From: Meandrina meandrites
Taxonomy: Eukaryota; Cnidaria; Anthozoa; Scleractinia; Meandrinidae
Assembly (NCBI GenBank): GCA_963693305.1
Contig: OY855905.1
Span: 30,995,937-31,059,936 of the forward strand
DNA: 64,000 nucleotides
Reading direction: 5' to 3'
Below the pieces are notes generated by a model that was not told the DNA's origin, ran no database searches, and saw nothing but the letters and a program-made list of their open reading frames with translations. This document shows, piece by piece, positions 43,706 through 57,608 of the stretch; within the stretch, counting starts at the first letter, position 1, and every line of letters starts with the position of its first letter. The position numbers and the translations under genes are program-made.

Positions 43706-45498
43706 GTCGAAAACCATCTTCTTGAAAACCCAACACTTCCATCTACAGAAACGTTTAAAATGGTAATGACGTGTAATTATCACGATTTTAAATAGAATAC
43801 TTACTGAGCGCTCTTCTCTGCAACATACTGCCTCCTTAGGACAAAACTACTGGTTAAAATCAGCCAGAAAATTCAACGCGTGTGTTTCATCAGTCAAACT
43901 CCGACAGGCGTTTTCGCGTCCAATCTCTCTCAACTGATCGAGCTTGTCGCGCGGGCTCAATTCCCGAACAGCGGCTGGTAATCGAGCCCGAAGGACTTCA
44001 AAAGTCTCCCCCACACCCTCCCCGCCTCTAAGAAAATCTCTTTTCTGGGTCCAGACGGAGAGAACTTGCGGCCCCTGAAGGATGAGATGAAAAGTGCCTG
44101 TTATCTATCTTTCTTTATTGCACTTCAAGGCATTGTCCTAATATTATTACGGTGTAAAAGCACTTTGAATAACGGTGTCTCTAACTTGTTTGATTGTTCA
44201 TTTTTCTAGACATTCCAAGCTTTCGGATAATCTGGGTGATCTGGCCTTTTGTATCTTCTGAAAAAATATTCGCCGATCGACGAGGAACGGAGCTTTAGTA
44301 ATCACATTGGTGAACAACAATCAGAAACAATCGGCCTCGCGTCAGATCTTGTCAGATTTGGGGATTCAATGTCACAGTGACAACGTACTCGCTGGACACT
44401 TAACAAAAAAAAATGAAAATGAAAGACAATGCCGGATCATGGTAAATCTTTGTAATCTGAACAGACTAAAAATTCTCTTGCGCAGATCCCTTGGCCGAAC
44501 TAGTAATCTCCTTTTCATTACTGATTACTTGTATGAGCTGTTCTCGGTTCAGTTCAATATCAATACCTCATGATAAATACTACAGGAACCCACTGAAGAC
44601 ACTGTCAAACTGGCTCCTAACGGCATATGATGCAGATTCCATTCCGTGACAACGGGTGGAAGATAAGACTTAAGCCAATTTTTTCTTAGTCATGTCGAGA
44701 TAAAACAAAAAAACTCGAAGACAAAACTCGAAGCAAGACAAGATAAATAACCGTTAGTCCGCTTGCAGACAATTTGGATTTATCTAAGCTGTTTTCTTTT
44801 CGCATTTCGTGGCTGATTGGATTCTACCCAATATCACGCACAAGGTCAATCTTGTTAGTGATGTTCAAACTTAGGACTGAGGTGTGATTCAATGCATGCT
44901 CCCAGCATTTTGTTTAGAAAAATGAAACCCGAGGTTTCGACCAGGGTTAGAAGTCCACAATGCATGATTATGTCTTAAAAGCCCTTTTACTCAGCTCACA
45001 CTCACAAATCCGATCAACTTAATTCTTCAATATAACGTGTATGCCTTCCAAGGCCAATGTCTTTATGTCTGACAGGAAAGAATAATAAAGATGGAAAATC
45101 CGCGAAAATGCAAGTATACTTAGTATGCGATAGAGTGGCGCGTTGGTCCTCGGTGGTCCCGTCCCGCCGGCAGGCCTACCACTGGCGCGAAAACTGATAA
45201 GGCGGGCTGCGCCGTTGTTATCGGTACAGGGCGCACAGATCACACAAAGCGGCATGCGCGCGCGCGGGCCAAACTGATGGCGCGAAAAGGCCCTCACACG
45301 GTCCCTCACACGTGCTTTAGTGAAAGAGAATGCTGGTCGAAACATTTACACAAGAAATCTGGAGTATTCAAAGCTTTTCTCTAGCTTTATTTTTTCACTT
45401 GGCACCGATTAAAAATGCCATTGAAGTGTGTTAGTAAGAATAGTTGAAAATACGTTCAGTAGATTAGATTTATGCATGACTGACATGGAAAACTATAT

Positions 45499-45554
45499 TA
45501 TGAGCAGCCCCTAATTTTTCGTCGACGGACTGCGAAAAATAAGGGTTGCTCGCG
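45499..45554. repeat. Small hairpin related to the 62.3-kb foldback
   Basis: gagcagcccctaatttttcg and cgaaaaataagggttgctc are inverted. The core (gagcag.cc..attt) resembles the ends of the larger element at 62304-62466. Confidence 0.55.
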
Positions 45555-48500
45555 CTCGTGGTCTAATGGAAAACGGATGTCATTCAGGAATTCGAGAAGG
45601 GAGGCTCTCTTAGCCGGAATAGTCCAAAGTCCGACATTTATTTAATTAAATTCTTGCTTCGGCTAAAAACAAGATCCATGAACCTGAGAAATGACCTTGT
45701 TTTTGCCAAAACTGTTATGGTGGAATGTGTGGTTGCTCCGGGAACAGACGGGTACCAGTTTGTTTTGATGCCCAACTTGAGCCATTTCTGGATACAAACT
45801 TGATATTTTCCCGCGCGGATTATAACAGTAGGAAAAGCAACAAAAACAGATGTCTCCTGGTTTGCTATCTGTTATGTACCAGTTAACGAGAAACAAACAG
45901 AACACGATGACATTATTAGCAGCTACAGTATTACGGTATCTAGAGAGAATGTGCGCGAACGGCGATATGCATGAAAATTGCTTTTACAGCTTGCTGCAAT
46001 TTTCAAAACGGCGAACAGACGTTGTCGACATTCAGCACTCGATGCCCATCTTCCATGATTTTCTTGGGCGTTCATAATCGCTACACTTTTTTCCGTTTCT
46101 TGCAACATTTCTATATCTTGTACTTGAATGTCCTATGTCGCCATTTTTTTTTCACGGACCTCTTTTTTCCCCTATTTGTTGTTTTCGTGAAACACTCTGC
46201 ATACCTTTCTGAGCTACCTCGTCAGATAAACACGGAGACCTCGTGTTTGGTGGAAATGAGACATTTAATGCAATACAAGCTATTTTTAATGCGAACACTC
46301 GAGAGTGGCTGGTCGAGACGACATGACCCGCCCTTGAGGGACTAATGGGTTGTTCTCGTGCGATAAACGAGATTGTCCTATTATTCGCACTGTTAGCTGT
46401 GCAGCTGGTGCTTACGATTAACATGCAATGTGTATTGGCTTCACATAGACTCAAAAGAAAGAGAGTGCCTTGCACAAGAGTTTATTATACTAAGAACCCC
46501 AGCAGTTAGAGACAAGTTTTCCAGCTGTTCAGGGGCGAAAGGTCACTTTATTCCCTTATCTGGCGAAACGAAGAGGTGGCACATATTTTAGAATTCCGTG
46601 GGAAATGAATACACAATACACCCCTAGTGCGGAAAACAGCTTTCATCGTCATAAATTTCCTGTTGCAGAAAGAGGATCAGTCAGAAACTAAATATGCATA
46701 AGAAAAAGCTTGCTTTCTCATTTTTGCGGCCAGTATGTGCATTCAGTTTCCAAATGAGCGGGTATAGAACCGGAATATCATTTGCCAACGTTTTCAGTTG
46801 CTCTAAAATGGAACGTTCGCCAGGCTTCCAACAAGGAACACTGTGCTAAATTTGGCAGAAGACACATTTCTGTCGATTAGAGTTATTGGAAACCACACGA
46901 AATGTTTGAAAAAACAATGCCACGGGTCAATTGCGTCAGAATTCAAAGACGTAATAAACATTTTTTCTACAGAGAAAATTCGCGCAAATTTCAATTACGA
47001 AAAAACCAATAAAGTTAAAACGCGGTCAAAAGAGTGGGTTGAAATTTACATTATTACCACGTGAATATGCACATTTCATTGTTTTTCTTAGCGAGAACAA
47101 TTTTAATAGCTTCGCGGTCTTGTACTGAAAAGAATTTTTTAACAGGATGTATGGAGTTACATGATTAGGAAACAATATTCCAAAGTATTCTTGGCTCAAA
47201 TCGGGCTCACACTAAAGCTTGAAGAGTTTATCAATCATTGGTATTGTGTTGTGTTAGCTTGTTGTATCTTGTGCCGTATTGTTTTATTGACCCAACGTGA
47301 CCCGAAAATCAATACGGATTTGCACTTTCAAACAAAAACGCCATGAGGGCATTCATGCAGCATAATTTAAACAGCTTCTGCCGGACGTAAAAGATGTAGG
47401 ATTTTATTTTTTGGGATTTAATTTATATCTTCGTTAGGTACAATTTTGCCAGAGGAGGTCGGTGATATTTTTCAAAGTCTTCAATTGGCAAACTTGTATC
47501 TGAAAATGTCAATCAAATACTGCGCTGCATAAGAATGCTGTATTGAAACCGCGGAAAAGGTCGACAGGTATCCCAAATGGAACTCTGCTAGACATTTCTT
47601 GAATCTTTGCGATAATCTTCGACTGCAGCTCGGATTAAAGTTGGTTTTCACTTAGCTTCATTTTATTGGGTATGTAAGACAATGGCAACGCATTACCAAT
47701 CATCCGTGACCTTTTGAAAAGTTTACTTTGGCTTAAACCATTTGCGCTCTCTTTAAAACCTTGCGCAATAGACAAAGAAGTTCAAAGTTTCGGCAAAATC
47801 AATGGAAATCTCTTTCTTGCGAAGCAATGATGATACATGAGCAGTTGGAAGGGAAAATCTGAGATGTAAACATACCTGGCAACCTGTTACCGGATGAGAA
47901 CTCATTGAAATTTGATCTACAAAACCCTTGGGTTTTGTTTCGTCATGGGCTGTTGGTTTTATGTGCTGGAATGCATGGCATTCGTTCGTTCGACTCCGCC
48001 TTGGTATGATTTTATAAAAAGAAAAGAAAGCGTTTGGGGAATCGTACATTAAAAGCAAAACTGTCATGCAATCTGCACAGCAGATCTTTGTGCCATATCT
48101 GCCCTATGGTTGTAAATCTTGCTTGAAATCTCGATCTTTACGGTCAGGTTGTGTGGTGGGTTTATAAGCGTTTCCGGTCCAGTGAAGGATTTTGCGGTCA
48201 AGGCAGACTTCTCTGCGCCCGTGCCGCTAATCTCTGATTGGCCGATTTTTGAAAGGCAGGAAGCCATCACAATGCACGTTGCCTAGCGAAAGTGGAAAAT
48301 CTACCCAGCAACGTGGCGACGTTGATGAGCATATGCTAAATGACGGGTTGTCAATAAATTTCGCAGAATCCCAGACTCTGGCTCTTTCTGCACTTGCTCG
48401 GCGCAAGTTGACAATAATCCAAGCTGCAATTTGCGCCGGGGGTCAGTTTTGTAGAGGCCACACGCGAAAGGGACAGATTCAGCGGCATTTCTTCCACATA

Positions 48501-48626
48501 ACCAAGTCTGCTGCTGTAATCGAAGCCCGTGACTTCAAACTGGCTTTGCCTTACAGCCCCGGCGCTGTCCATTTCAGCGTAGCCATCTAACTTCCGCTGT
48601 CAGCCACTGTTCGATCTTCGATCTTC

Positions 48627-50375
48627 ATGGAACTTCTGTGCTGCGAGGGACCTAGAATTCGTTATGCATACCAGGATCCCATTCTCCTTCAAGATGACCG
48701 TGTATTGCGGAATTTACTGACTTGCGAGGACAAATATATTCCTAGTTGTCGATACTTCAACATTGTACAGAAGGAGATTGAGCCTCACATGAGGCGCATG
48801 GTAACGACATGGATGCTTGAGGTAAATATCAACTCGTATTTCCTTCGTTTATAAATAGATCACCGCGCTGATTTGACAGTGTTTTTAAGATTTCACTTAA
48901 CTTTTACTCTTCAGGTTTGTGAGGAACAAATGTGCGAAGAAGAGGTCTTTCCTCTAGCAGTGAACTATCTCGACCGATTTTTATCGGTCGTACCGACCAG
49001 AAAATGCCAGCTTCAGCTCCTTGGCGCTGTGTGCATGTTCATCGCCAGCAAGCTGAAAGAAACATCACCGCTCTCAGCCGAGAAGTTGCGTATTTATACA
49101 GATAACTCCATTACTTGTCAAGAATTACTGGTAAGATTACCAAATAAAATACTTGATTACCTGTGCTCATTTATTCCTTCTCGAAAGCTCGTGCTTGCGG
49201 TCAAACTAATTTTGTGCGATTATTTTTAATGATTTTTTTTACTATTTATAACAATAGTGTTGATTTTGCTATTAAATCTAGAAACGCACGGAAAATTTTT
49301 TCCTTCTTTAAAGCTAACGCAGCTTTTATTTCGTCCTTTTATCCTGCAGGATTGGGAAATTTTAGTTCTTGGAAAGCTTAAATGGGACTTGTCAGCCGTT
49401 ACTCCTTACGATTTTCTTGAGCAGATTTTCTGCCGCCTCTCCCTTCCGAATGTTAGCGTGATCCGAAAGCATGCGGCGACCTTCATCGCTTTGTGCTGCA
49501 CTGGTAAGAGGAGCTTCCTATCTAGTTACGGTACACAGATAAGGGATTATTAATCTTGGCCCGATACGTAATTGCTTGCATCCCGTCAGAGGGTACAGTT
49601 CCCCGCTTGTTCCTGACACCGCCGATGTAATCAGTTTCTTTTTTAAACAAAAACTGCGGGATTACTTTTGTAGTTTCGTTTACTTAATGATATGAAAGCA
49701 AGATTCAGATCGAAATTGTAATTTTTTTTTTATTTATTTTTTATCGATTTTTTTTCTTTTTCAGATGAGAAGTTTTTGATGTACCCGCCATCAACGTTAG
49801 CTGCTTCGTCCATTTGCGCTGCATTTTCTGGCCTTGCAACAGCCGAACAAAAGAGCATTTGGACGAAAACAAGACTTGAATCATTTCTACAGAGCCTGAT
49901 AAATATTGAACTGGTAAGGAGAGAAAAATGTTGCTTCAGTGACTAAAAGCAAACTAAGGGCAGTGGCTAGTTGTTCCCTGGCAAACAAAGCAAATACAGC
50001 ATCAGCAGGAGCAAATAAGGGAAAAAATTCTATCGCTATATCGAAAAAACGTTTTAGAGAGATTCGCGGGATTCTAGCAGACGTTTCTTTGTATTCAGAA
50101 GTTCGCGTTTATGTTCAAAATGAGCAAGAAAGAAAACATTTCTGTTAAAAACGGAACACTCCTTTGCACTTGAAAACTCGGCTTAAGTAAACATCCCCGA
50201 GCAGAAGTTTAGACTAAACGTTTTTTCCGGTTCTCTCACGCAGGAATACCTACAGTCGTGCCAAGAGCTCATGGAAGAAGTACTTCATTTTAATGTCACG
50301 GAAACTCCATCCTCCAAGATCGAAAACGGAAGCGCTCCAAGTACGCCAACAGACTTGCAAGAAATTCATTTTTGA
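48627..50375 (+). CDS. CCND: G1/S-specific cyclin D, complete, 5 exons
   Basis: Exons: 48627-48821, 48915-49130, 49350-49503, 49765-49913 and 50244-50375 (stop TGA). GT-AG junctions, all in phase; 281 aa (human D-type cyclins are about 290). The N-terminus [15 protein letters not shown] has the Rb-binding LxCxE motif at residues 3-7. The cyclin box (about 25-150) includes [28 protein letters not shown] and [11 protein letters not shown] second cyclin fold follows ([19 protein letters not shown]). The C-terminus [11 protein letters not shown] keeps the threonine-proline degron: T272 is nine residues from the end, as T286 is in human cyclin D1. Role: activates CDK4/6 and phosphorylates Rb to pass the G1 restriction point. 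A poly-A signal AATAAA lies at 50438-50443. Confidence 0.96.
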
Positions 50376-53300
50376 CAGGGGTATTCCTCAGAACTTGCCG
50401 TGTGTATGCCCGCCTATCTAACGTGTGTAAATACTGTAATAAATGACTGGAATTGTTTAAGTCGACGTTTTCCCTTTTTTTTTGCGTGTGCCATGCCTGC
50501 GACCATGTTGTTTTTCTCGGCAAACGTGCGAGTTAATGAGCTGCGGTTTCCCAAAGCGTTTACACCGACAATTAGAGCTGACGTCTTTGTCAAAGGAATG
50601 CGTTCACCTTCACAGAGCAAATGGAATTAGTGTTCGTCGAAGAGTGAAAGGCATTCTTCAAGAGAAAGCAAACATAACAAATCCCTTGGCTTGAGCTCGA
50701 AATAAAAACAAATCTGTTTTGTACCTGTAAACGACATGTTGTGTTTACCAACCCACGCGCAAAAAAATGCTACCAATTTCTTAACACTCTCCGAACGCCT
50801 TTTCATCAGTCTTCAAGTTCAACGTAGTCAAATAAATAGACAGCCTTTGCGTTTAAAAAAAATCGGCGTACAAGTTTGACAGGGAAAACATGTCACAAAG
50901 GAAAATCGGGTTATTTTTTCAGGTGGGCACTGACTCCAAAGCACGCGTTAGATATTTGCGCTTGCCCTGATATCATTTTCGTTTTCGTCGCGCTGCAATG
51001 CTCAACGTACACCTGTTTTGAGAATAACACCACGTGTTGAAAATTCCGCGGATAATTTAGAAAACCCAACTCATTCGTCATTTTTCTTATCTCTGACTGA
51101 TTTGGAGCAGTTCTCTTAATTGCCGATAGTAAATAAAGACATGTCGTTCTAGGGGTGTCATTTCTTTGTTTTTCCGTCAGGGCTAAGTGAATCTCACTGG
51201 TTACAGTTCGGTGCATGGTGAGTCGGTTGAGCTCACAAACTACTATATCAAAGTGCGAGCTGTGTGGTGTTTCATTGTATTTGGCAAAATTTCCCACGAG
51301 TTTGTTAAAATTCACTGGACACGGGTCAAGAAGTTTGTGAGGGCCACCGGTTACTGAGCGGAGAGACAAAAACTCCCTTTCTCCTTCAATTATGAGCCAT
51401 AATTTATACGATACTGTCATATCCTAAATAAGCTATGCCACCCAACAAACAACACGAGAATGCTTGCTTAGCATCCTTATGGGCCATGCAAACTGAACAA
51501 AACGTGATTAATTTTATCGAGCCGACAACCATTTTATTCCGGTTTCATCGGAATGATTTTGCGAGCACTCAGCTGCGGTTTCCTTCATGGCATTTGCGTT
51601 TGAGCGCTTTTCCCTTAACATTTAAAAAAAAATACTTTCAATTGAGATTTTATTAAAGTTTCTAACCGATATTCCTGTACTTGAGTTTCTGCGCGAATGA
51701 CACGAACAAGCCCAGAGTTTTGATTGCTACCTGTTGTACAATTAGAATTTTACAATTAGAACCTGTTCTGCCATTTTTAGCTCAGGTATTCTGATGCAAA
51801 CAAAATAGCCTGTCCGGTCCTGTTCCGCAGGTTTTTCGAGAAACGCGCGAACGAAAAAGGGAAAGATGATAGATAACTTTTCAACTTTTAATTCACTCAC
51901 CGCTATGAAACGTCTTTCAACATTTTTTAGAGAATCGGTACAGTATTAAAGGTTTCTCTCGTTACTCAAAAAATATATTTTAACCAGTTTCTGATTTTCA
52001 AATTAATTAATTTTAAGACCGTCCTTTTGTAGACTGTCGTCCTATGGGCCACTGAATTGCTACGCCTGCAAGCTCGTTTGCTGAGTCGCTATGTTCTATC
52101 ACCCAGTTAATGGGAGAGGCATGCTCGACTTCTAATGGCGGGAAAAATCCTAAGTGGTCTTCACTATCATTAGTGTGTCCGCGCAGACAAACATGTTAAT
52201 TCGCCTGGAGCTTGCAACCAGTAACACATCGCCCATTAAAGCACTACTTTCAACTTCGTTAGTGTGCACTTAGACTGATTTTGTATCAACAGGCTATTCA
52301 TTAAGAACCACCTTGTACTGACAACATGACAGTAACATGGCAGAGAGTTAAAAAAGAACGTGGTTCTCAATTCAGCAGCTTTGAATTGTATGGTCACATG
52401 GCAGTGTTCATACAAGTGTTTATATGCAATAAGAAAAACCGCTTGCACAGCGTTGATTATGAAGTTCCCTTCAGCTGCTTTTCATGAACATTGGTCATCA
52501 AAGTTCAAGTTTATCAACACAATTAAATTAGTGAGTGCAAATTGGGCCACTGTCAGTGCTCAGTACCCGATCTAGAAAGAAATTCGCTTAAAAACGCTTT
52601 CATTACGCAGATACTTTGGCAATATTTCAACTATAAAAAAATTGAATTTAACGCCGCAAACTCGATCCTGTCTGACATGATGACATTTATCCATTGTATG
52701 GTTCTCAGCCCGAATACAAAAGACATATCTGGACTTAACTTAGAAAACACATTTTATAACAATGTGAATGAGCTGAGGTATTGAAACGTTTTTTTTTTTT
52801 TGTTTTTTTTTAATGAAGATCGCATACTGATAACAAGACTCTTATATTGCCTCGCACTCGAGTTTCTGTCAACGCGAAGAAGTTAACTAAAGGTGCTTGG
52901 CACGAAAGATACTTGTACTTTTATTTTATGCGATCCGACATTTTAAATGTATTCGGATTCCACGGAAAAGTATAGCTTAAAGTCGTATAGGATTAATGTC
53001 TTCAGCCGTATATTAGTTTTTCATTCTTTTCAGCCAATGTCTAGTGCCTTTTCTTAGCAAAGCTCGCCAAAACTTTGTCAAAACGTCCGATAGGATCTAA
53101 AAATTGTAAACATTTTTGAAAAAGCACTCGAGGCACTTCAGTTGGAAAATTGCAGACGTCTTCGAGAATGCTCCTGGTTTCTGAATGTGATCGATTAAGC
53201 CGGCTTTCCAATATGATCGAGAGTTTTAAAAAACTGTGTCGTTGAAGACGAGAGAAAATTTGTCCTTCCCTAATTTATTTGTTAAAGAGTTTAGAAGTTC

Positions 53301-56300
53301 TCTTTTTCATATGTACCTCAGTAAGGTCTTAAACTAGCGATGGGTACCTATGGTAACGTCCACAGTGTTCTCTGATGCATGTACATACAGATATACTGAT
53401 CTAATGTTGTTAAGTGTATCGATGAGTAGAAAGAAGACCAGTATCTTAGGCAACGTGGTTTTCTGTGAACGTTGTTTTGAAGGTAACTGAAAAATACGGC
53501 GTTCTTTACCTCGACATTTCTCCGGAGATTTCTACGTTTCGTTATTGGAGTCTTAGTTGTTGGTTACAGTAACTTTAACAGAAACATGCATTGGTGGCTT
53601 CGTTTAACCGGCAGGAATTGTCTTTCATATCTACCCACGCTTCACTTGGATTCAATCCAAAACCGACCTACCACATCACGAAAGCGAAGGCAAAGAAAAG
53701 CGGAATTGAAGTTTACTCTTGAAATGGTCTCAAAGTGATCAAAGAGCCAATGTCAATTGTTCAATAAAATTTAGTTTAATCTGGAATACCTCCAAAGGAT
53801 TATGGAATTTTCTGAATGTTTTCAGTATACTTTGTCATGTAGCTATTGGATATCGGAGAAATTCCTTCATGTAGTATATGTGATTGAGTGTGTTACCGCC
53901 AAGAACTTATCTTATGAAACAGCTCTTAAATTAAAAATGTCATATTTTGGTGCGTAATTTGATGATAAACTTCCGTTCTTCTTTGGTAAATTTAGTGGAT
54001 TGCAGTTTGATGATAAGATAGATTGATTTATCTATTAAAAAGTGTAACAGCCAAGCCCTTGTTGTCTGGCTTGGCCTCTCTCTGACTAAAGTAGTATGAA
54101 AACCGATTGAGATAAGAGGAAAATTCAAGGCCGCCGTCCTGTTTCACACAGTGAGTCTAAAACATGAACACTCAAAGCAAGAAACAGAGGTAACCTGAAA
54201 AAGAGGCCATCTTTAAAACGCGCGCGACCATGAAATCACGCAGAAAGAAATGGAGGCCACTTTTGGAGCCGGTTAACGAGGGCTCGGTATCCACCTGTAG
54301 GAATGAAATGCTACACCAGGGGCCGGTGCATGCTGTGAAAACGGAAAGGCCTAATTAGCAATTTATCGGCCAGGATGTTGCAATAAGTGATCCAACTCAA
54401 TTACGTGGAAGCAGAGCCATTTCACGATGGACTGTATCGTGCACAAATGACAAGAATGTAGAATGTCTCTGTCGATCTCTAGCTGTGGCGCGGCTTTCAT
54501 TTATCAATCAAGTCTTTAACACCGCCATGCTACTATGCGCTGAAATGCTCTCCCTGGGGGAAAAAGCTTTACGTGATCCATGAACGTGCACCATTTTGCA
54601 CCACTGACTCAGTAAAAACTGACAACCACAGAATCTGAGGAAAATTCATTGAGTATATTCGTTTAAAATAATTTTAATTATATTGTCAAAACTGAAACGA
54701 AAACTTGCAACAATGAGCGATTCCTATTTTGCAGAATATCCAAAAGCAAACAACTTTACATAGCGGTTTAATGTGTTTACAAGCTAAGCGTTCACTGAGC
54801 TTTATGCTTCAATCAGTCGACCAGAAACGGTACTGCCTATAGTGTGACGGCCGTAATTAGCAGCACCACATGAAAGCTTAAGTGCAAAAATTATTTACCA
54901 AAAATCTACTCAAAGAACGGTAACGTTTTGCATACTATTTGAAACATCTCACTTTAATTCATTTGTGTAAGTGACCCCGCAGTTTAATTCTAAAGGTCTC
55001 TAAAGCATTCTCGAGAAACTTAATGTCAAACCTTGTAAAAAATGCTTAAAATGCATGTTCTGATGTTTTGAACTGATGCGAAACGTTCGTTTCAACAAAA
55101 ATATGGAGAACTTCAGCTTGAGGGCTAAAGTTTCGATAAGTTCTCCTTAACTGTATTCAAACTGTTAACATGCATTGATTTTTTTTGGGTATCTTTATTA
55201 TTGCCTTTATTGCTCGAATGTTCAGCGGAAACCGTCTTGATATGCTTGATCAAGAGCTTTGATCATGATCACCTTTCGGAAAACAAGGGTTTTATTTAAT
55301 CTGTCAAAGACCTACTTCCTACTGCCAGGATCAGGCGAATTTGACTGTTCTTAAATGGGCTACGCTAAATTTCCGAAAATGAGTCCCTCCCACCGAGAAG
55401 AAGCTCCCCTCCACCCAAAAAATAGCCCCTCAAATCTCAGACGCAAAAAAAAACTTGCGAAAATAAGCCCACGGGCTTACAGTTTGTTGTAGCTCTTAAA
55501 GAAATATATGACTTTTCCGATTCCAAGTCCCTAATGTACGTTAATGTAGGGCCTATTTTCACAATGCTCAGAGCGAGTTTTGCGTTTCATATCATTTTAT
55601 CCTTATGCTACGAACAAGGTCTTTGTATTTCATTGCTTTCTGAATTGGCAGAAACAGCAAACAAAACGTTATTTTCTCTGTGACAAATATAGTTAAGCAT
55701 TACAAATAAAAACACAATATCAACTCAGCCCTATTTGCACAGTGTTTTCCAAATATGTTGCAAGGCTCGTATATCATGTGTAACCAAGTTAGTCAGGACA
55801 TAATGAAAGTTTAACTTACCTTATGCTTTAATTAGTAGGTAAAATGTTTTTAAGTGTAAAAATATTTGAGAAATTGAATTACAGTAACCTGCAGTGCAAT
55901 AAGTACTTTTTCCGCTCTCCTGTTTTCCGAATGGCGGCGCTCGCTTTGCTTGAAATAAGCGCCGAGTGCGAAGCTGTGTAAAAAGCAGCCATGACAGTCG
56001 ACAGTGTTTCTGAAAGCTGCCTTGAGTTCTCCTAACCTTTCACGTGTGTTTCCATAACTCTGAGAAAGTGCTCGAAATTATTTTTTCCGAGAGTGACGGT
56101 GAATGGTTTTCACTAAACCACAGAGTCGCGACAATCATAACTGGATGAAAATCGTTCAAGTTAAGGCCATTAAACAGATTAATGAGATCTTCACCCACTT
56201 AAAACTAAGAGCCATTTACTTGAGAGGAAAAGGAACTAATCTTGGATGTTAAATATGCAAACGTTTGCCAGAATTCACTTCCAGTTTCTCTGTGATCCCG

Positions 56301-57039
56301 ATGAACTTGCAACTCGAAAAGCTTCAAAATCGTCTTATGTTTTAGACCGGGGTCGTTAGCTTCTGTGAAATGCACAGTTCTGGAGCATTTTAGTTTCATG
56401 TATATGCATCCACAGTGTAATTTGCTACAATGCAAAAGAGGCGCCCGGGGCATTCCACGGAATACAATTTTCGTCTCGATTTTGTAATTTGCTGAAATCA
56501 TACAACAGTTGATTTTTCACATGCACTAAGGAAGAAATTTCCTCACGCCAGCGAAGAATGTTGGACACAAAGAGAATCAATCACACTGTATTCAATCGGA
56601 ATATTACAGTCATTACAGAAAATTTTAATATACAGAAACAGTGCTGTAGACAACAAGGCTCTTTCATAAGTGGCATGAAGGCTGTAAGGTCGTGTTTGAC
56701 GTGTTAAGATTGCTAATATATTCACGATCCTTATCATGAGTCTACACTAAACTTGTTTGTCCAGCAAAATAATGAGATCTTCAACCTCTTAAGAAATATA
56801 CAAAAGGAAAAGAACCGCAAAGCAGGAAGTCTTAGATCATACAAAACTGATTTGCCATCTTCTGGAGGATGCAAATGTGGACTCAAGAAGTTCCAAAATG
56901 GAATAAGTGCACCGGAACACAGCATTTAAGAGTATAGCATTTTCTTCTTGCGTGCAGCAGTATAGCCAGCCCCAGGGTAGATTTTAATTATTTTACTGCA
57001 CTTAAAACCTCTCGTCATATTTCCAATACCAAGATAGTC
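50376..57039. other. Gene-free interval downstream of cyclin D
   Basis: Contains the cyclin D 3' UTR (AATAAA-type signals near 50438, 50702 and 50833). An antisense ATG frame of 169 codons (50911-51420, minus) has no recognisable domain and is probably chance. Nothing else with support. Confidence 0.4.
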
Positions 57040-57240
57040 ACTTCAACAATGACAATAAACTGCAAGGCTGACACTACGTAGAAATGAAAAACCTTAACGC
57101 GACAACGACATGAAAGAGTCCAAACTGAAAGTCAAAAATGCAAACTCTGGACAGCCGTTTCGACCTGAGAGCTGTCAGTAGCTCCTACGTACACCAGCAT
57201 CATTTTCGTCCGCGGTCCCTTGCTTTCATTTGTCACTTCA
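57040..57240. repeat. Partial copy of sequence inside the 35.5-37.4 kb element
   Basis: Reverse-complement match in two blocks. gacaataaactgcaaggctgacactacgtag...tggacagc...gacctg matches 37125-37005, and gctgtcagtagctcctacgtacacc...gcaagggac-type matches about 36560-36635. The middle of the 36-kb copy is absent here. Confidence 0.7.
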
Positions 57241-57379
57241 ACAATGAATGTCAAATCATAGCGATAATTATAACTGAACGACAGCAATTGATGCCCTACA
57301 ATAACAGGTTTATCCTACATATTCAGCATGTCTGACAAAGTCGAGAAACATAGGGTAGGGATAGACGAAACTAATTTAT

Positions 57380-57608
57380 ACATTGTAGTTACCGGCCTCT
57401 CTCCTCCACAGAGACCTCTTTTATTCTTTCGTATGGGCTGGGAAATGGGGAGAGGTGAAAAGTAAGCGCGCGGAGCCTGGGAAGTGCGCGCGGGGGACAC
57501 GCCCTTCTCGTCGTCCCCTGCTCTCCCCCTATTTTTTCAGTTTTCATGTTTTCGCCTTTTCCCCTCCACCGAAGGAGCCTCTGTGGAGGAGAGAGGTCAC
57601 CAACAATG
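57380..57608. mobile_element. Foldback MITE
   Basis: Ends acattgtagttaccggcctc and gaggtcaccaacaatgt, then ctctcctccacagag/ctctgtggaggagag. The borders are TA-like on both sides. Confidence 0.75.

Larger units (their letters stand above)
41126..48626. other. Long non-coding interval between OARD1-like and cyclin D genes
   Basis: Apart from the TTAA element dimer (41280-41964), I find no supported exon in 7.5 kb. It should contain the unseen OARD1 5' exon and the cyclin D promoter. A GC-rich patch (45130-45310) lies next to a hairpin at 45499-45554. ATTGGCC (inverted CCAAT) at 48235-48241 is about 390 bp before the cyclin D ATG. Confidence 0.45.

Noticed and set aside
43685..43770. OARD1 first coding exon (minus-strand frame MEVLGFQEDGF...)
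   Set aside because: It does not resemble the OARD1 N-terminus and a suitable in-phase donor was not evident.
50911..51420. 169-codon ATG frame on the minus strand after cyclin D
   Set aside because: No domain, signal or splice context; it lies opposite the cyclin D 3' flank and has no recognised similarity.
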